A stretch of DNA of 64,000 nucleotides. Origin: Comamonadaceae bacterium. GTDB lineage: Bacteria; Pseudomonadota; Gammaproteobacteria; Burkholderiales; Burkholderiaceae_C. Of the stretch, positions 36,856-45,551 are shown in pieces (positions within the stretch are counted from its first letter, which is position 1; each line of letters begins with the position of its first letter). A model generated the notes under the pieces. The model was not told where the DNA came from, searched no databases, and worked only from the letters and a program-made list of their open reading frames with translations. The translations under genes were made by a program, and so were the position numbers. Where the stretch lies: positions 1 through 64,000 of the forward strand of contig QZKF01000056.1 of assembly GCA_003599455.1 (NCBI GenBank). The letters are read 5' to 3'.

Positions 36856-38316
36856 TCAAGCCGTGCCGCCGACGGTCAGGCCGTCGATGCGCAGCGTCGG
36901 CTGGCCCACGCCCACCGGCACGCTCTGGCCTTCCTTGCCGCAGGTGCCCACGCCGCTGTCGAGCTTCATGTCGTTGCCGATCATGCTCACGCGGGTCAGC
37001 GCGTCCGGCCCGTTGCCCACCAGGGTGGCGCCCTTCACCGGGTACTGGATCTTGCCGTTCTCCACCCAGTAGGCCTGGCTGGCGGAGAACACGAACTTGC
37101 CGGACGTGATGTCGACCTGGCCGCCGCCGAAGTTGGTCGCGTACAGGCCCTTCTTGATGCTGGCCACGATTTCCTCGGGTGCCTTGTCGCCGCCGAGCAT
37201 GTAGGTGTTGGTCATGCGCGGCATGGGCACGTGGGCGTAGCTCTCGCGCCGGCCGTTGCCGGTGGGCTTCACCCCCATCAGGCGCGCGTTCATCGCGTCC
37301 TGGATGTAGCCGCGCAGGATGCCGTCCTCGATCAGCACGTTCTTCTGCGAGGTGTGGCCCTCGTCGTCCACGTTGAGCGAGCCGCGGCGATCGGCAATGG
37401 TGCCGTCGTCGAGCACGGTCACGCCCTTGGCCGCCACGCGCTGGCCGATGCGGCCGGCGAAGGCGCTGCTGCCCTTGCGGTTGAAGTCGCCTTCCAGGCC
37501 ATGGCCCACGGCTTCGTGCAGCAGGATGCCGGGCCAGCCCGAGCCCAGCACCACCACCATCTCGCCGGCCGGCGCGGGCCGCGCGTCAAGGTTGGTCAGC
37601 GCATACGACACGGCCTCGTCCACATAGGACTGCACCATGGCGTCGTCGAAATAGGCCAGGCCGAAACGGCCACCACCGCCGGAAGAGCCCGATTCGCGCC
37701 GGCCCGCCTGCTCGGCGATCACGGTGACCGACAGGCGGATCAGCGGCCGCACGTCGGCCGCCAGCGTGCCGTCGGCGCGCGCCACCAGCACCACGTCGTA
37801 TTCGCTGGCCAGCCCGGCCATCACCTGCTTGACGCGCGGGTCCCTGGCCTTGGCCATGCGCTCCACCTTTTCCAGCAGCGCGACCTTGGCCGTGCTGTCG
37901 AGCGTGGCGATCGGGTCCAGCCCCGGGTACAGCGAGCGCGACTTCGGAACCTTGACGGCCGGCACGCGCACCTTGCGGCCCTGGCCCTGCGCCGAGATCG
38001 AGCGCACGGTGTGCGCGGCGTCGAGCAGCGAGTCCCAGGACAGGTCGTCCGAGTAGGCGAAGGCGGTCTTCTCGCCACTGACCGCGCGCACGCCGACGCC
38101 CTGGTCGATGCTGAAGCTGCCGGTCTTGACGATGCCCTCCTCCAGGCTCCAGCCCTCGCTGCGCGTGGTCTGGAAATAGAGGTCCGCGTCGTCGACACCA
38201 TGCGACATGATTTCGCCGAGCGCGCGCTGCAAATGCGCGGGACTCAGGCCAAACGGATCGAGCAGGAGACTTTGGGCGGTGGCCAGTCGGGCCAGGGTGG
38301 GTTCACGAGCAATCAT
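36856..38316 (-). CDS. tldD: Metalloprotease TldD
   Basis: Zinc-dependent protease subunit that acts with PmbA/TldE in peptide processing (microcin B17 maturation, antitoxin CcdA turnover in E. coli). 486 residues with the metal motif HEAVGH near residue 267, GHGLEGDFNRKGSSAFAGRIG and VDDEGH. The ATG at 38316 gives the standard length. A run of Gly (ESGSSGGGGRFG) at about 225 is a flexible loop. No pmbA in the window. The aroG leader begins 27 nt after the stop but has its own -10. Confidence 0.95.
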   Translation of the reverse strand: MIAREPTLARLATAQSLLLDPFGLSPAHLQRALGEIMSHGVDDADLYFQTTRSEGWSLEEGIVKTGSFSIDQGVGVRAVSGEKTAFAYSDDLSWDSLLDAAHTVRSISAQGQGRKVRVPAVKVPKSRSLYPGLDPIATLDSTAKVALLEKVERMAKARDPRVKQVMAGLASEYDVVLVARADGTLAADVRPLIRLSVTVIAEQAGRRESGSSGGGGRFGLAYFDDAMVQSYVDEAVSYALTNLDARPAPAGEMVVVLGSGWPGILLHEAVGHGLEGDFNRKGSSAFAGRIGQRVAAKGVTVLDDGTIADRRGSLNVDDEGHTSQKNVLIEDGILRGYIQDAMNARLMGVKPTGNGRRESYAHVPMPRMTNTYMLGGDKAPEEIVASIKKGLYATNFGGGQVDITSGKFVFSASQAYWVENGKIQYPVKGATLVGNGPDALTRVSMIGNDMKLDSGVGTCGKEGQSVPVGVGQPTLRIDGLTVGGTA

Positions 38317-38353
38317 CGGCCCATTGTAAGAAGGACCGGCCCGCGCACGGGCT

Positions 38354-39319
38354 TCAGGGTCTTGGCAGAGCCCGGCGCAGCAGTTGGAACAGGGCCGCGT
38401 CGTCCAGGTCGGCCATGCCGGCTTCATGGGCATCGACGAACACCCGGGCGGCGCGCGCGCCCAGCGGGCCCTCGAAACCCGCGGCCCGACCGGCGGCCAC
38501 CGCCAGCCGCGTGTCCTTCTCCAGCAGGGTCACGTGGGCGCGCGGGGCGTAGTCGCCGGCCACGGCGCGGCGCATGCGGTCCAGCCCGATCCAGCTCTGA
38601 CCGCTGGAGCGCTCGATCACGTCGAGCGTGGTCGACAGGTCCAGCCCCATGCGCTCGGCCATCGCCAGCACCTCGGCCGCACCCACCAGGTTGATGCCGG
38701 CCAGGAGGTTGTTGACCAGCTTGGTGCGCGCGCCATCGCCCACGCGTTCGCTCACGCGCATCACGTGGTCCGACAGCGCGGCCAGCAAGGCCGCCTGGCG
38801 CGCCAGCACCGCATCGGGCGCGGCCACCATCAGGCTCATGCGGCCATCGCGCGCGCGCACCGGCCCGCCCGACATCGGCGCGTCGATGCAGTGCACGCCC
38901 TGGTGCGCCAGCCGCTCGGCGATCTGTTCGACGTCTTCGGGCGCGATCGTGGGGCACAGGGCCACGGTCTGGCCGGCCTGCAAGGCCTCGGCAGCGCCGT
39001 CGGAGCCCCACAGCACCTCGCGGCACTGCGCCGCGTCGACCACCACCAGGATCAGGGAGCCCTGCGCACCGAGCACGCTGGCCGCGGCCCGGGGCGTGTC
39101 GACCAGGCTTGCGCCCGCGGCGAGTGCCTGTCGCTGGCGCGCCGGATCGATGTCGCACACCGCCACCGGCCAGCCGGCCTCGCGCAGGCGCTCCACCATG
39201 GCGCCGCCCATGTTGCCCGCGCCCACCACGGCCACGGCAGGCGCCGCGCTCACCGGGGTACCTTCGCCCTGCGGGCTGCGGTGCGAGCTTGCCTGGGAAC
39301 GGCCCGGCGCCGCGCTCAT
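38354..39319 (-). CDS. 3-hydroxyisobutyrate dehydrogenase-family NAD(P) oxidoreductase
   Basis: 321 residues of the beta-hydroxyacid dehydrogenase group. Rossmann motif VAVVGAGNMGGAMVERL, substrate motif DAPMSGGPVRARDGRMSLMV, and catalytic Lys in GARTKLVNNLLAGINL. Substrate could be 3-hydroxyisobutyrate, tartronate semialdehyde, glyoxylate or similar. The ATG at 39319 overlaps the rodA stop (ATGA); an internal GTG about 22 codons in would remove a Ser/Gln-rich extension and is an alternative start. Confidence 0.87.
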   Translation of the reverse strand: MSAAPGRSQASSHRSPQGEGTPVSAAPAVAVVGAGNMGGAMVERLREAGWPVAVCDIDPARQRQALAAGASLVDTPRAAASVLGAQGSLILVVVDAAQCREVLWGSDGAAEALQAGQTVALCPTIAPEDVEQIAERLAHQGVHCIDAPMSGGPVRARDGRMSLMVAAPDAVLARQAALLAALSDHVMRVSERVGDGARTKLVNNLLAGINLVGAAEVLAMAERMGLDLSTTLDVIERSSGQSWIGLDRMRRAVAGDYAPRAHVTLLEKDTRLAVAAGRAAGFEGPLGARAARVFVDAHEAGMADLDDAALFQLLRRALPRP

Positions 39320-40473
39320 GACTGCATGAGCCGTTTGGACTTGGCGATCGACATCAGGATGCCCAGCCCCACGCCCAGCGTCACCATGGCGGTGCCGCCG
39401 TAGCTCACGAACGGCAGCGGCACGCCCACCACCGGCAGGATGCCGCTGACCATGCCCATGTTGACGAAGGCGTACACGAAGATGTTGAGGGTGACCGCGC
39501 CGGCCAGCAGGCGCGAGAACTGCGTCGGCGCCTCCAGCGCGATGATCAGGCCGCGCACGATCAGGAAGATGAAACCGGCCATGAGCGCCAGCGTGCCGAC
39601 CAGGCCGAACTCCTCGGAGAACGCGGCGTAGATGAAGTCGGTGGTGCGCTCGGGAATGAACTCCAGGTGGGTCTGCGTGCCCTGCATGAAGCCCTTGCCC
39701 CAGACGCCGCCCGAGCCGATCGCGATCATGCCCTGGATGATGTGGAAACCCTTGCCCAGCGGGTCTTTCGAGGGGTCGAGCAGCGTGCACACGCGCTGGC
39801 GCTGGTACTCGTGCAGGATCTGCCAGTCCACCCCGGGCGCGCACCACTGCGACTCCATGGCGATCAGGGTCACGATGGCGGCCACCCCGAGCAGCACCGG
39901 CGGCAGGATGAGCTTCCAGCTCAGGCCGGCGAAGAAGATGACGAACAGGCCCGAGGACATCACCAGCAGCGAGGTGCCGAGGTCAGGCTGCTTGATGATG
40001 AGTGCCACCGGCAGCACGAGCAGGATGCCGGCCACGCCGAAGTCCAGCGGTTTGAGATGGCCCTCGCGCCGGTGGAACCACCAGGCCAGCATGAGCGGCA
40101 TCGCGATCTTCATGAGCTCGCTGGGCTGGATCACGGTCACGCCCACATCAAGCCAGCGCTGCGAGCCCTTGCGCATGATGCCGATGAACTCCACCCCCAG
40201 CAGCAGCATCACGCCCATCGCGTACAGGGGCAGTGCCAGCGTCATCAGCCGGTGTGGCGGCACCTGGGACACGAGGAACATCAGGCCCACGGCGATCAGC
40301 ATGTTGCGGCTGTGGGCGGCAAAGCGCGTGCCGTGGTCGAAGCCCACCGAATACATGGTGAGCAGGCCCGCGCCGGCCATCAGCAAAATGGCGCACAGCA
40401 GCGGCCCGTCGAAGCCCTGGAAGATCGGGGCAATGCGCTGCAGCAGGGTGGGTTTGTCAAAGACGACGGCCAT
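39316..40473 (-). CDS. rodA: Peptidoglycan glycosyltransferase RodA (SEDS family)
   Basis: Rod-shape SEDS glycan polymerase with ten membrane helices; 385 residues from the ATG at 40473 (a GTG two codons upstream is possible). Family features: MRKGSQRWLDVG, QPSELMKIAMPLMLAW, KQPDLGTSLLV, and the catalytic-loop region DFIYAAFSEEFGLVG, then GVPLPFVSYGGTAM. It is the elongation counterpart of FtsW at 57018. mrdA/mreBCD are not in the window, so rodA is separated from its usual partners or they lie further off. The YqiA-like gene diverges 22 nt away. Confidence 0.95.
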   Translation of the reverse strand: MAVVFDKPTLLQRIAPIFQGFDGPLLCAILLMAGAGLLTMYSVGFDHGTRFAAHSRNMLIAVGLMFLVSQVPPHRLMTLALPLYAMGVMLLLGVEFIGIMRKGSQRWLDVGVTVIQPSELMKIAMPLMLAWWFHRREGHLKPLDFGVAGILLVLPVALIIKQPDLGTSLLVMSSGLFVIFFAGLSWKLILPPVLLGVAAIVTLIAMESQWCAPGVDWQILHEYQRQRVCTLLDPSKDPLGKGFHIIQGMIAIGSGGVWGKGFMQGTQTHLEFIPERTTDFIYAAFSEEFGLVGTLALMAGFIFLIVRGLIIALEAPTQFSRLLAGAVTLNIFVYAFVNMGMVSGILPVVGVPLPFVSYGGTAMVTLGVGLGILMSIAKSKRLMQS

Positions 40474-40483
40474 GGGCACCGAT

Positions 40484-40489
40484 TATCCT
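40484..40489 (+). promoter_or_regulatory. -10-like element of the YqiA-like gene
   Basis: TATCCT ends 6 nt before the ATG at 40496 with no Shine-Dalgarno sequence, in the 22-nt gap to divergent rodA. A GATTAT reading 3 nt upstream is an alternative. Confidence 0.3.
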
Positions 40490-40495
40490 TCGCCC

Positions 40496-41116
40496 ATGCC
40501 CCCCGCCCCCACCACCACCCACCTGCTGTATCTGCACGGCTTCCGCTCGTCGCCGCAATCCACGAAGGCGCGTGCGGTGGCCGCGCGCGTGCAGGCCCGG
40601 CACCCTGACGTGACCTGGTGGTGCCCGCAACTGCCGCCTTCGCCGTGCGAGGCCATGGCCCTGGTGATGCAGGGGATACAGGGCTGGCCGCGCGGGACGA
40701 TGGCGGTGGCGGGCTCCTCGCTCGGCGGCTTCTATGCGCGCTGGCTCGCGCTGCAGACCGGCTGCCGCGCGGTGCTGCTCAACCCCGCCGTGTTTCCCGC
40801 GCGCGACCTGGCCCGGTACGTCGGCGAGCAGACCGCCTGGCACGACCCGCTGGAGCGGTTTTTCTTCGAGCCCGGCTTCGTGGACGAGCTGCTGGCCTTG
40901 CAGGGCGACATCGAGCGCCTGGCGCCCGAACACCCCACCTCGCCCGGGCGCCAGTTCGCCATCGTGGCCAAGGGCGACGAGGTGCTCGACTGGCGCGAGA
41001 TGCAGGCCTTCTGCGCCGGCGGCGCGCTGCGCCTGCTCGAGGGCAGCGACCACGCGATCAGCGACTTCGACGACCACATCGACGCCGTCTTCGACTTCCT
41101 GTTCCCGGTCGGCTGA
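40496..41116 (+). CDS. YqiA/YcfP-family alpha/beta-hydrolase (esterase)
   Basis: 206-residue small hydrolase. Start LLYLHGFRSSPQSTKA, nucleophile elbow AGSSLGGFYARWLA with Ser, Asp in VAKGDEVLDW and His in EGSDHAISDF form a plausible catalytic triad. Members hydrolyse short acyl esters in vitro; physiological substrate unknown. Convergence or coupling is absent: RNase II follows 41 nt later with its own -10-like element. Confidence 0.9.
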   Translation: MPPAPTTTHLLYLHGFRSSPQSTKARAVAARVQARHPDVTWWCPQLPPSPCEAMALVMQGIQGWPRGTMAVAGSSLGGFYARWLALQTGCRAVLLNPAVFPARDLARYVGEQTAWHDPLERFFFEPGFVDELLALQGDIERLAPEHPTSPGRQFAIVAKGDEVLDWREMQAFCAGGALRLLEGSDHAISDFDDHIDAVFDFLFPVG

Positions 41117-41144
41117 CCGGGCGGGGACGACAGCCCCCGCATGG

Positions 41145-41150
41145 GACAAT
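41145..41150 (+). promoter_or_regulatory. -10-like element of the RNase II-like gene
   Basis: GACAAT ends 7 nt before the ATG at 41158; no Shine-Dalgarno sequence. Fits the leaderless pattern seen elsewhere in the window. Confidence 0.35.
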
Positions 41151-41157
41151 CCCGCCC

Positions 41158-43239
41158 ATGCACATCCTGTTTGATGAAGCCGGCAAGTTGATGACCGGCC
41201 GCCTCATGTCCGAGGCCGAAAGTTCCCTGCAAGTCGAGCTCGAATCGGGCAAGCGCGTCAAGGTCAAGTCCGCCAACGCCCTGCTGCGGTTCGAAAAACC
41301 CGCCCCCGGCCAGTTGATGCCCGCGGCCACCACCCTGGCCGAGTCCATGGAACTCGAGCTGGCCTACGAGTTCGCGCCCGAGGACGAGTTCGGTTTTGCC
41401 GACCTGGCGCGCGAGTATTTCAGCGCCAGCGCGGGCACCGCCGAACAGGTCGCCGCGCTGCTGTGCCTGCAGGGCGCACCGCACTACTTCCGGCGCGCCG
41501 GCAAGGGCCGCTACAAGAAGGCGCCGCCCGAGATCCTCGCGCAGGCGCTGGCTGCGATCGAGAAGAAGAAGCAGGTGCAGGCCCAGATCGAGGCCTGGGC
41601 CGCCGAACTCGCCGGCGGCAGCTGTCCGGAGCCGGTGCGCCAGCAGCTCTACAAGATCCTGTTCAAGCCGGACAAGAACGCGCCCGAGTACAAGGCGGTG
41701 GTCGAGGCCGCGCGCAGCAGCCACACCGCGCCACTCACCCTGCTGCAGAACGCCGGCGTCATCACCAGCGCCTACCAGTTCCACTGGCAGCGCTTCCTGT
41801 TCGACCAGTTCCCCAAGGGCACCGGTTTCCCCGCGCTGCAGGCGCCGGTGATCACGGACGAACTGCCGCTGGCGCCGGTGCAGGCCTTCTCCATCGACGA
41901 CTCGCACACCACCGAGATCGACGACGCGCTCTCGCTGCAGGGCCTGGGCAGTGGCACGGTCACGCTGGGCATCCACATCGCCGCGCCGGGCCTGGCCATC
42001 GCGCCCGACAGCGCGATCGACCAGGTGGCGCGCCACCGCCTGTCCACCGTCTACATGCCGGGCCACAAGATCACCATGCTGCCCGACGAGGTGGTGCAGG
42101 CCTACACGCTCATGGCGGGGCGCGACTGTCCCGCCGTCTCGCTGTACGTGACGTTCGATGAGGCCACGCTCGCCATCAGCGAGAGCCGCACCGCGCTCGA
42201 GCGCGTGCCGATCGCGCTCAACCTGCGCCACGACCAGCTCGACAGCGTGATCACCGAAGCCTGGCTCAGCGGGGAAGCACCTGCCGGCAGCGCCGAGCCC
42301 GCGATCGCGGCGCTGCAGCCCACGCTCGCCTTCATCCACCGGCTGGCGCGCCACCTCAAGGCGCAGCGCGAGGTGGTGCGCGGCAAGCCCGAGAACTTCA
42401 ACCGCCCCGACTACACCTTCCGCCTCGAGGGCAAGACCGGTGACGAACCGGAGGGCGACGAGACGGTGGTGATCGGCACGCGCCAGCGCGGCGCGCCGCT
42501 GGACCTGATGGTGGCCGAGGCCATGATCCTGGCCAACAGCACCTGGGGCAACTGGCTCGCCGACTGCGGCGTGCCCGGCATCTACCGCAGCCAGGCCAGC
42601 CTGCAGCCCGGCGTGAAAGTGCGCATGGGCACCAAGGCGCAGCCGCATGCGGGCATCGGCGTGAAGAGTTACGCCTGGAGCACCTCGCCCCTGCGCCGCT
42701 ATGTGGACATGGTCAACCAGTGGCAGATCATCGCCTGCGCGCGCCACGGCAAGACCGCGGCACTCGCCGCGCCGTTCAAGCCCAAGGACGCCAACCTGTT
42801 CTCCATCATCAGCGCCTTCGACGCCGCCTACACCGCCTACAACGGCTTCCAGAACGGCATGGAACGCTACTGGACACTCAAGCACCTGCAGCAGAACGGC
42901 ATCACCGAGATCACCGCCACGCTGATCAAGGACAACCTGGTGCGCGCCGACACCCTGCCCCTGGTGCTGCCGGTGATGGGCGCCGACGGGCTGCCGCGCG
43001 GCGCGCACTTGCGCGTGAAGCTGGGCGAGATCGACGACATCACGCTCGACATCCACGGCACCGTGGCCGAGCGGCTCGACCTGCCGGTGGACGATGTCAC
43101 GGACGACGGCGGCTCGGGCGAGGACGGCGAGGACGAGGAACTGGCCGCGCCGCTGGCGCTGGCGATCGACGTGGACGAGGCCGAAGGCGAGGCCACTGCC
43201 GCCCAGCCCCCTCAAACGCCCGGCCCGGCAGGGGATTGA
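41158..43239 (+). CDS. RNase II/RNB-domain exoribonuclease
   Basis: 693-residue 3'-5' exoribonuclease. An N-terminal non-catalytic region (about 1-230) precedes the RNB domain with SIDDSHTTEIDDALSL, whose acidic residues bind the catalytic metals, then HIAAPGLAIAPDSAID and the RNB signature ending in YAWSTSPLRRYVDMVNQWQI. A short acidic tail (GEDGEDEELAA) closes the protein. No clear S1 domain, shorter than RNase R. Its role is RNA turnover. Confidence 0.93.
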   Translation: MHILFDEAGKLMTGRLMSEAESSLQVELESGKRVKVKSANALLRFEKPAPGQLMPAATTLAESMELELAYEFAPEDEFGFADLAREYFSASAGTAEQVAALLCLQGAPHYFRRAGKGRYKKAPPEILAQALAAIEKKKQVQAQIEAWAAELAGGSCPEPVRQQLYKILFKPDKNAPEYKAVVEAARSSHTAPLTLLQNAGVITSAYQFHWQRFLFDQFPKGTGFPALQAPVITDELPLAPVQAFSIDDSHTTEIDDALSLQGLGSGTVTLGIHIAAPGLAIAPDSAIDQVARHRLSTVYMPGHKITMLPDEVVQAYTLMAGRDCPAVSLYVTFDEATLAISESRTALERVPIALNLRHDQLDSVITEAWLSGEAPAGSAEPAIAALQPTLAFIHRLARHLKAQREVVRGKPENFNRPDYTFRLEGKTGDEPEGDETVVIGTRQRGAPLDLMVAEAMILANSTWGNWLADCGVPGIYRSQASLQPGVKVRMGTKAQPHAGIGVKSYAWSTSPLRRYVDMVNQWQIIACARHGKTAALAAPFKPKDANLFSIISAFDAAYTAYNGFQNGMERYWTLKHLQQNGITEITATLIKDNLVRADTLPLVLPVMGADGLPRGAHLRVKLGEIDDITLDIHGTVAERLDLPVDDVTDDGGSGEDGEDEELAAPLALAIDVDEAEGEATAAQPPQTPGPAGD

Positions 43240-43261
43240 GGCCGGCGCGACACCCAGCACG

Positions 43262-43267
43262 GATAAT
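43262..43267 (+). promoter_or_regulatory. -10-like element of the TonB-like gene
   Basis: GATAAT ends 6 nt before the GTG start at 43274 and no Shine-Dalgarno sequence is seen. Confidence 0.4.
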
Positions 43268-43273
43268 GCCCGC

Positions 43274-44140
43274 GTGAAGTCCGCCTTGTCCTTTTTCAAG
43301 AAGCTGAGCACGCTGCAACTGGCGCTGGGTGTGTCGGTCGCCGTGCACGCCGCGCTGCTCACCGTGCGCTTCGTCGACCCCGAGGGCTTCAACCGGGTGT
43401 TCGAGGACACGCCGCTCGAAGTGATCCTGGTCAACGCGCGCAGCAACGAGAAGCCCGACAAGGCCACCGCGATCGCCCAGGCCTCGCTGGCCGGTGGTGG
43501 CGACAAGGAGCGCGGACGCGCCACCTCGCCCCTGCCGCCGGCCACCGTGGCGCGCATCGGCGATGCGCACGAGGAAGACGAGCGCGTGGTCGAGGTGCTG
43601 CGCGAGCAGCAGAACCGCCTGCTCGCGCAGGTGCGCCGCGAACTCGCCAGAATGCCCCCGCCCGATCCGGAGGCGGCCAACCCCAGCCCGGAGATGTCCG
43701 AGCGAGAACAGCGGCGCAAGGCCCTGGTGAAGATCCTGGCCGAGATCGAGAAGCGCATCAACGAAGAGAACGCCCGGCCCAAGAAGCGCTACATCAGCCC
43801 GGCCACGCGCGAGGCGGTGTACGCCATCTACTACGACGAGCTGCGCCGCAAGATCGAAGACCGTGGCACCACCAACTTTCCCGAAGTCGGCGGGCGCAAG
43901 CTCTACGGCGAACTGACCATGACCATCACGGTCAACCACAGCGGCGCCGTGCTCGACACCGAGGTGGTGCAGCCCTCGGGCGTGGCCATGCTCGATCGCC
44001 GCGCCCAGGCCATCGTGCGCAGCCTGTCGTTCGGCCGCTTCAACGAGGCCATGCGCCGCCAGGCCGACCAGATCGTCGTCGTCTCGCGTTTCCGCTTCAC
44101 GCGCGACGAAACGCTGCAGACGCAGCTTTCCGGGCAGTAG
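43274..44140 (+). CDS. TonB-like energy-transducer family protein
   Basis: 288 residues from a GTG. One N-terminal helix (LALGVSVAVHAALLTVRFV) carrying the His typical of TonB-type signal anchors, a charged helical middle (VVEVLREQQNRLLAQVRREL; RRKALVKILAEIEKRINEEN) that is likely coiled coil, and a C-terminal TonB fold with YGELTMTITVNHSGAVLDTEVVQPSG. Unlike classical TonB it lacks a long Pro-Lys region. No ExbBD genes nearby. Partner receptor unknown. Confidence 0.88.
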   Translation: MKSALSFFKKLSTLQLALGVSVAVHAALLTVRFVDPEGFNRVFEDTPLEVILVNARSNEKPDKATAIAQASLAGGGDKERGRATSPLPPATVARIGDAHEEDERVVEVLREQQNRLLAQVRRELARMPPPDPEAANPSPEMSEREQRRKALVKILAEIEKRINEENARPKKRYISPATREAVYAIYYDELRRKIEDRGTTNFPEVGGRKLYGELTMTITVNHSGAVLDTEVVQPSGVAMLDRRAQAIVRSLSFGRFNEAMRRQADQIVVVSRFRFTRDETLQTQLSGQ

Positions 44141-44150
44141 GCCCGCCGCG

Positions 44151-44933
44151 ATGAGATCGTTCGGACGCTGGTTGTTGTGGATGCTGCTCGCGGGCGTGGC
44201 CCTGCAGCTTTTTTTCGTGGCGCGCATCGCCCTCATGGTGGTGGTCGATCCCGCCAGCACCGCCTTCATGCGCTCCGAGGCCTGGCGCGTCGCCGGCGCC
44301 AGCCTGCAGACCGACAAGACCTGGCGCTGGTCGCACCAGTGGGTGGCCGACGAGCAGCTCAGCCCGCACCTCAAGCGCGCGGTGATCGCTTCGGAAGACG
44401 CCGGCTTCACCGGGCACGGCGGTGTGGACTGGGAAGCGATCGAGGGCGCCTGGCAGAAGAACGAGCGGCGCGAGGAGATCGCCCGCCAGCGCGCCGAGCA
44501 ACAGGCGCGCCGCCTGGCGGGCCGGCCCGAGGCCGCGGCCAACGCCAGGCCGGTGAAGGCGCCCAAGGTGGTGGGCGGCTCCACCATCACGCAGCAGCTG
44601 GCCAAGAACCTGCTGCTCTCGGGCGAGCGCCAGCTCTTTCGCAAGGCGCAGGAGCTGGTGCTCACGCTGGCGCTCGAAGCCCTGCTCGACAAGCGCCGCA
44701 TCCTCGAGATCTACCTCAACAGCGTGGAATGGGGCGAAGGCGTGTTCGGCGCCGAGGCCGCGTCGCAGCGCTACTTCAACAAGCCGGCGAGCAAGCTCAG
44801 CCCGCACGAAGCCGCCCGCCTGGCGGTGATGCTGCCCTCGCCGAAATTCTTCGAGACCCGACAGGGTTCGGCCTATCTGGCCCGGCGCACCGGCACCATC
44901 GTCGCGCGCATGGGTGACGTCCGGTTGCCATGA
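44151..44933 (+). CDS. mtgA: Monofunctional peptidoglycan transglycosylase MtgA
   Basis: GT51 glycosyltransferase that polymerises lipid II. 260 residues: one membrane helix (LWMLLAGVALQLFFVARIAL), catalytic Glu in VIASEDAGFTGHGGVDW, second motif KVVGGSTITQQLAKNLLLSGER, and RRILEIYLNSVEWGEGVFGAEAASQRYF. An Arg/Glu/Ala-rich insertion (about residues 100-135) lies between the first two motifs. It starts 10 nt after the TonB-like gene; the aroE gene that I recall between them in other Burkholderiales is absent. The stop overlaps plsC (ATGA). Confidence 0.95.
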   Translation: MRSFGRWLLWMLLAGVALQLFFVARIALMVVVDPASTAFMRSEAWRVAGASLQTDKTWRWSHQWVADEQLSPHLKRAVIASEDAGFTGHGGVDWEAIEGAWQKNERREEIARQRAEQQARRLAGRPEAAANARPVKAPKVVGGSTITQQLAKNLLLSGERQLFRKAQELVLTLALEALLDKRRILEIYLNSVEWGEGVFGAEAASQRYFNKPASKLSPHEAARLAVMLPSPKFFETRQGSAYLARRTGTIVARMGDVRLP

Positions 44934-45547
44934 ACCTGCGCGCCCAGGTCATGAGCGTGTTCCTGCTGGGCCTGGTGCGCCTGCTCACCGGCGCGCAGGC
45001 GCGCTGGCACGGCTGCCCACCCAAGGCCGAGCAGCGCATCTACTTCGCCAACCACCAGAGCCACGCCGACCTGGTGCTGATCTGGGCCGCGCTGCCGCAG
45101 GAGCTGCGCAGCATCACGCGCCCGATCGCCGCCAGGGACTACTGGACGGCGTCGAACTTCAAGCGCTGGATCACCACCGAGGTGTTCAACGCCGTGTACG
45201 TGGAACGCGAAAGAAAGGGCGACGAAGACCCGCTGCAGCCGCTGGTGAACGCGCTGGAGAGCGGCGACTCGCTGATCCTGTTCCCCGAGGGCACGCGCGG
45301 CCACGGCGAAGACCCTCAGCCGTTCAAATCAGGCCTGTACAACCTGGCCCTGCGCTTCCCCGGCGTGGTGCTGGTGCCGGCCTGGATCCACAACGTGCAA
45401 CGCGTCATGCCCAAGGGCGAGGTGGTGCCGGTGCCGGTGCTGTGCTCGGTGACCTTCGGCGAACCGGTGGCGCTCGGCGCCGACGAGCCGCGCGCCGACT
45501 TCCTGGCGCGCGCGCGCGACGCCGTCATGGCATTGCGGGAAGTCTGA
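44930..45547 (+). CDS. plsC: 1-acyl-sn-glycerol-3-phosphate acyltransferase (PlsC type)
   Basis: 205-residue membrane-associated acyltransferase that makes phosphatidate. Motif NHQSHADLVLIW (HX4D), and substrate motif LFPEGTRGHGEDPQPF. ATGA overlap with mtgA; the cytidylyltransferase follows after 4 nt, so the two sequential phospholipid steps (acylation, then CDP-activation) are encoded together. Confidence 0.9.
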   Translation: MNLRAQVMSVFLLGLVRLLTGAQARWHGCPPKAEQRIYFANHQSHADLVLIWAALPQELRSITRPIAARDYWTASNFKRWITTEVFNAVYVERERKGDEDPLQPLVNALESGDSLILFPEGTRGHGEDPQPFKSGLYNLALRFPGVVLVPAWIHNVQRVMPKGEVVPVPVLCSVTFGEPVALGADEPRADFLARARDAVMALREV

Positions 45548-45551
45548 TCCG

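Noticed and set aside
40732-43782. 1016-codon open frame on the minus strand opposite the RNase II and TonB-like genes
   Set aside because: Same antisense artefact; no recognisable motif and it crosses several real genes.
44141-44150. Missing aroE between the TonB-like gene and mtgA
   Set aside because: The gene order in other Burkholderiales is recalled rather than checked, and aroE may lie elsewhere; not enough to call a deletion.
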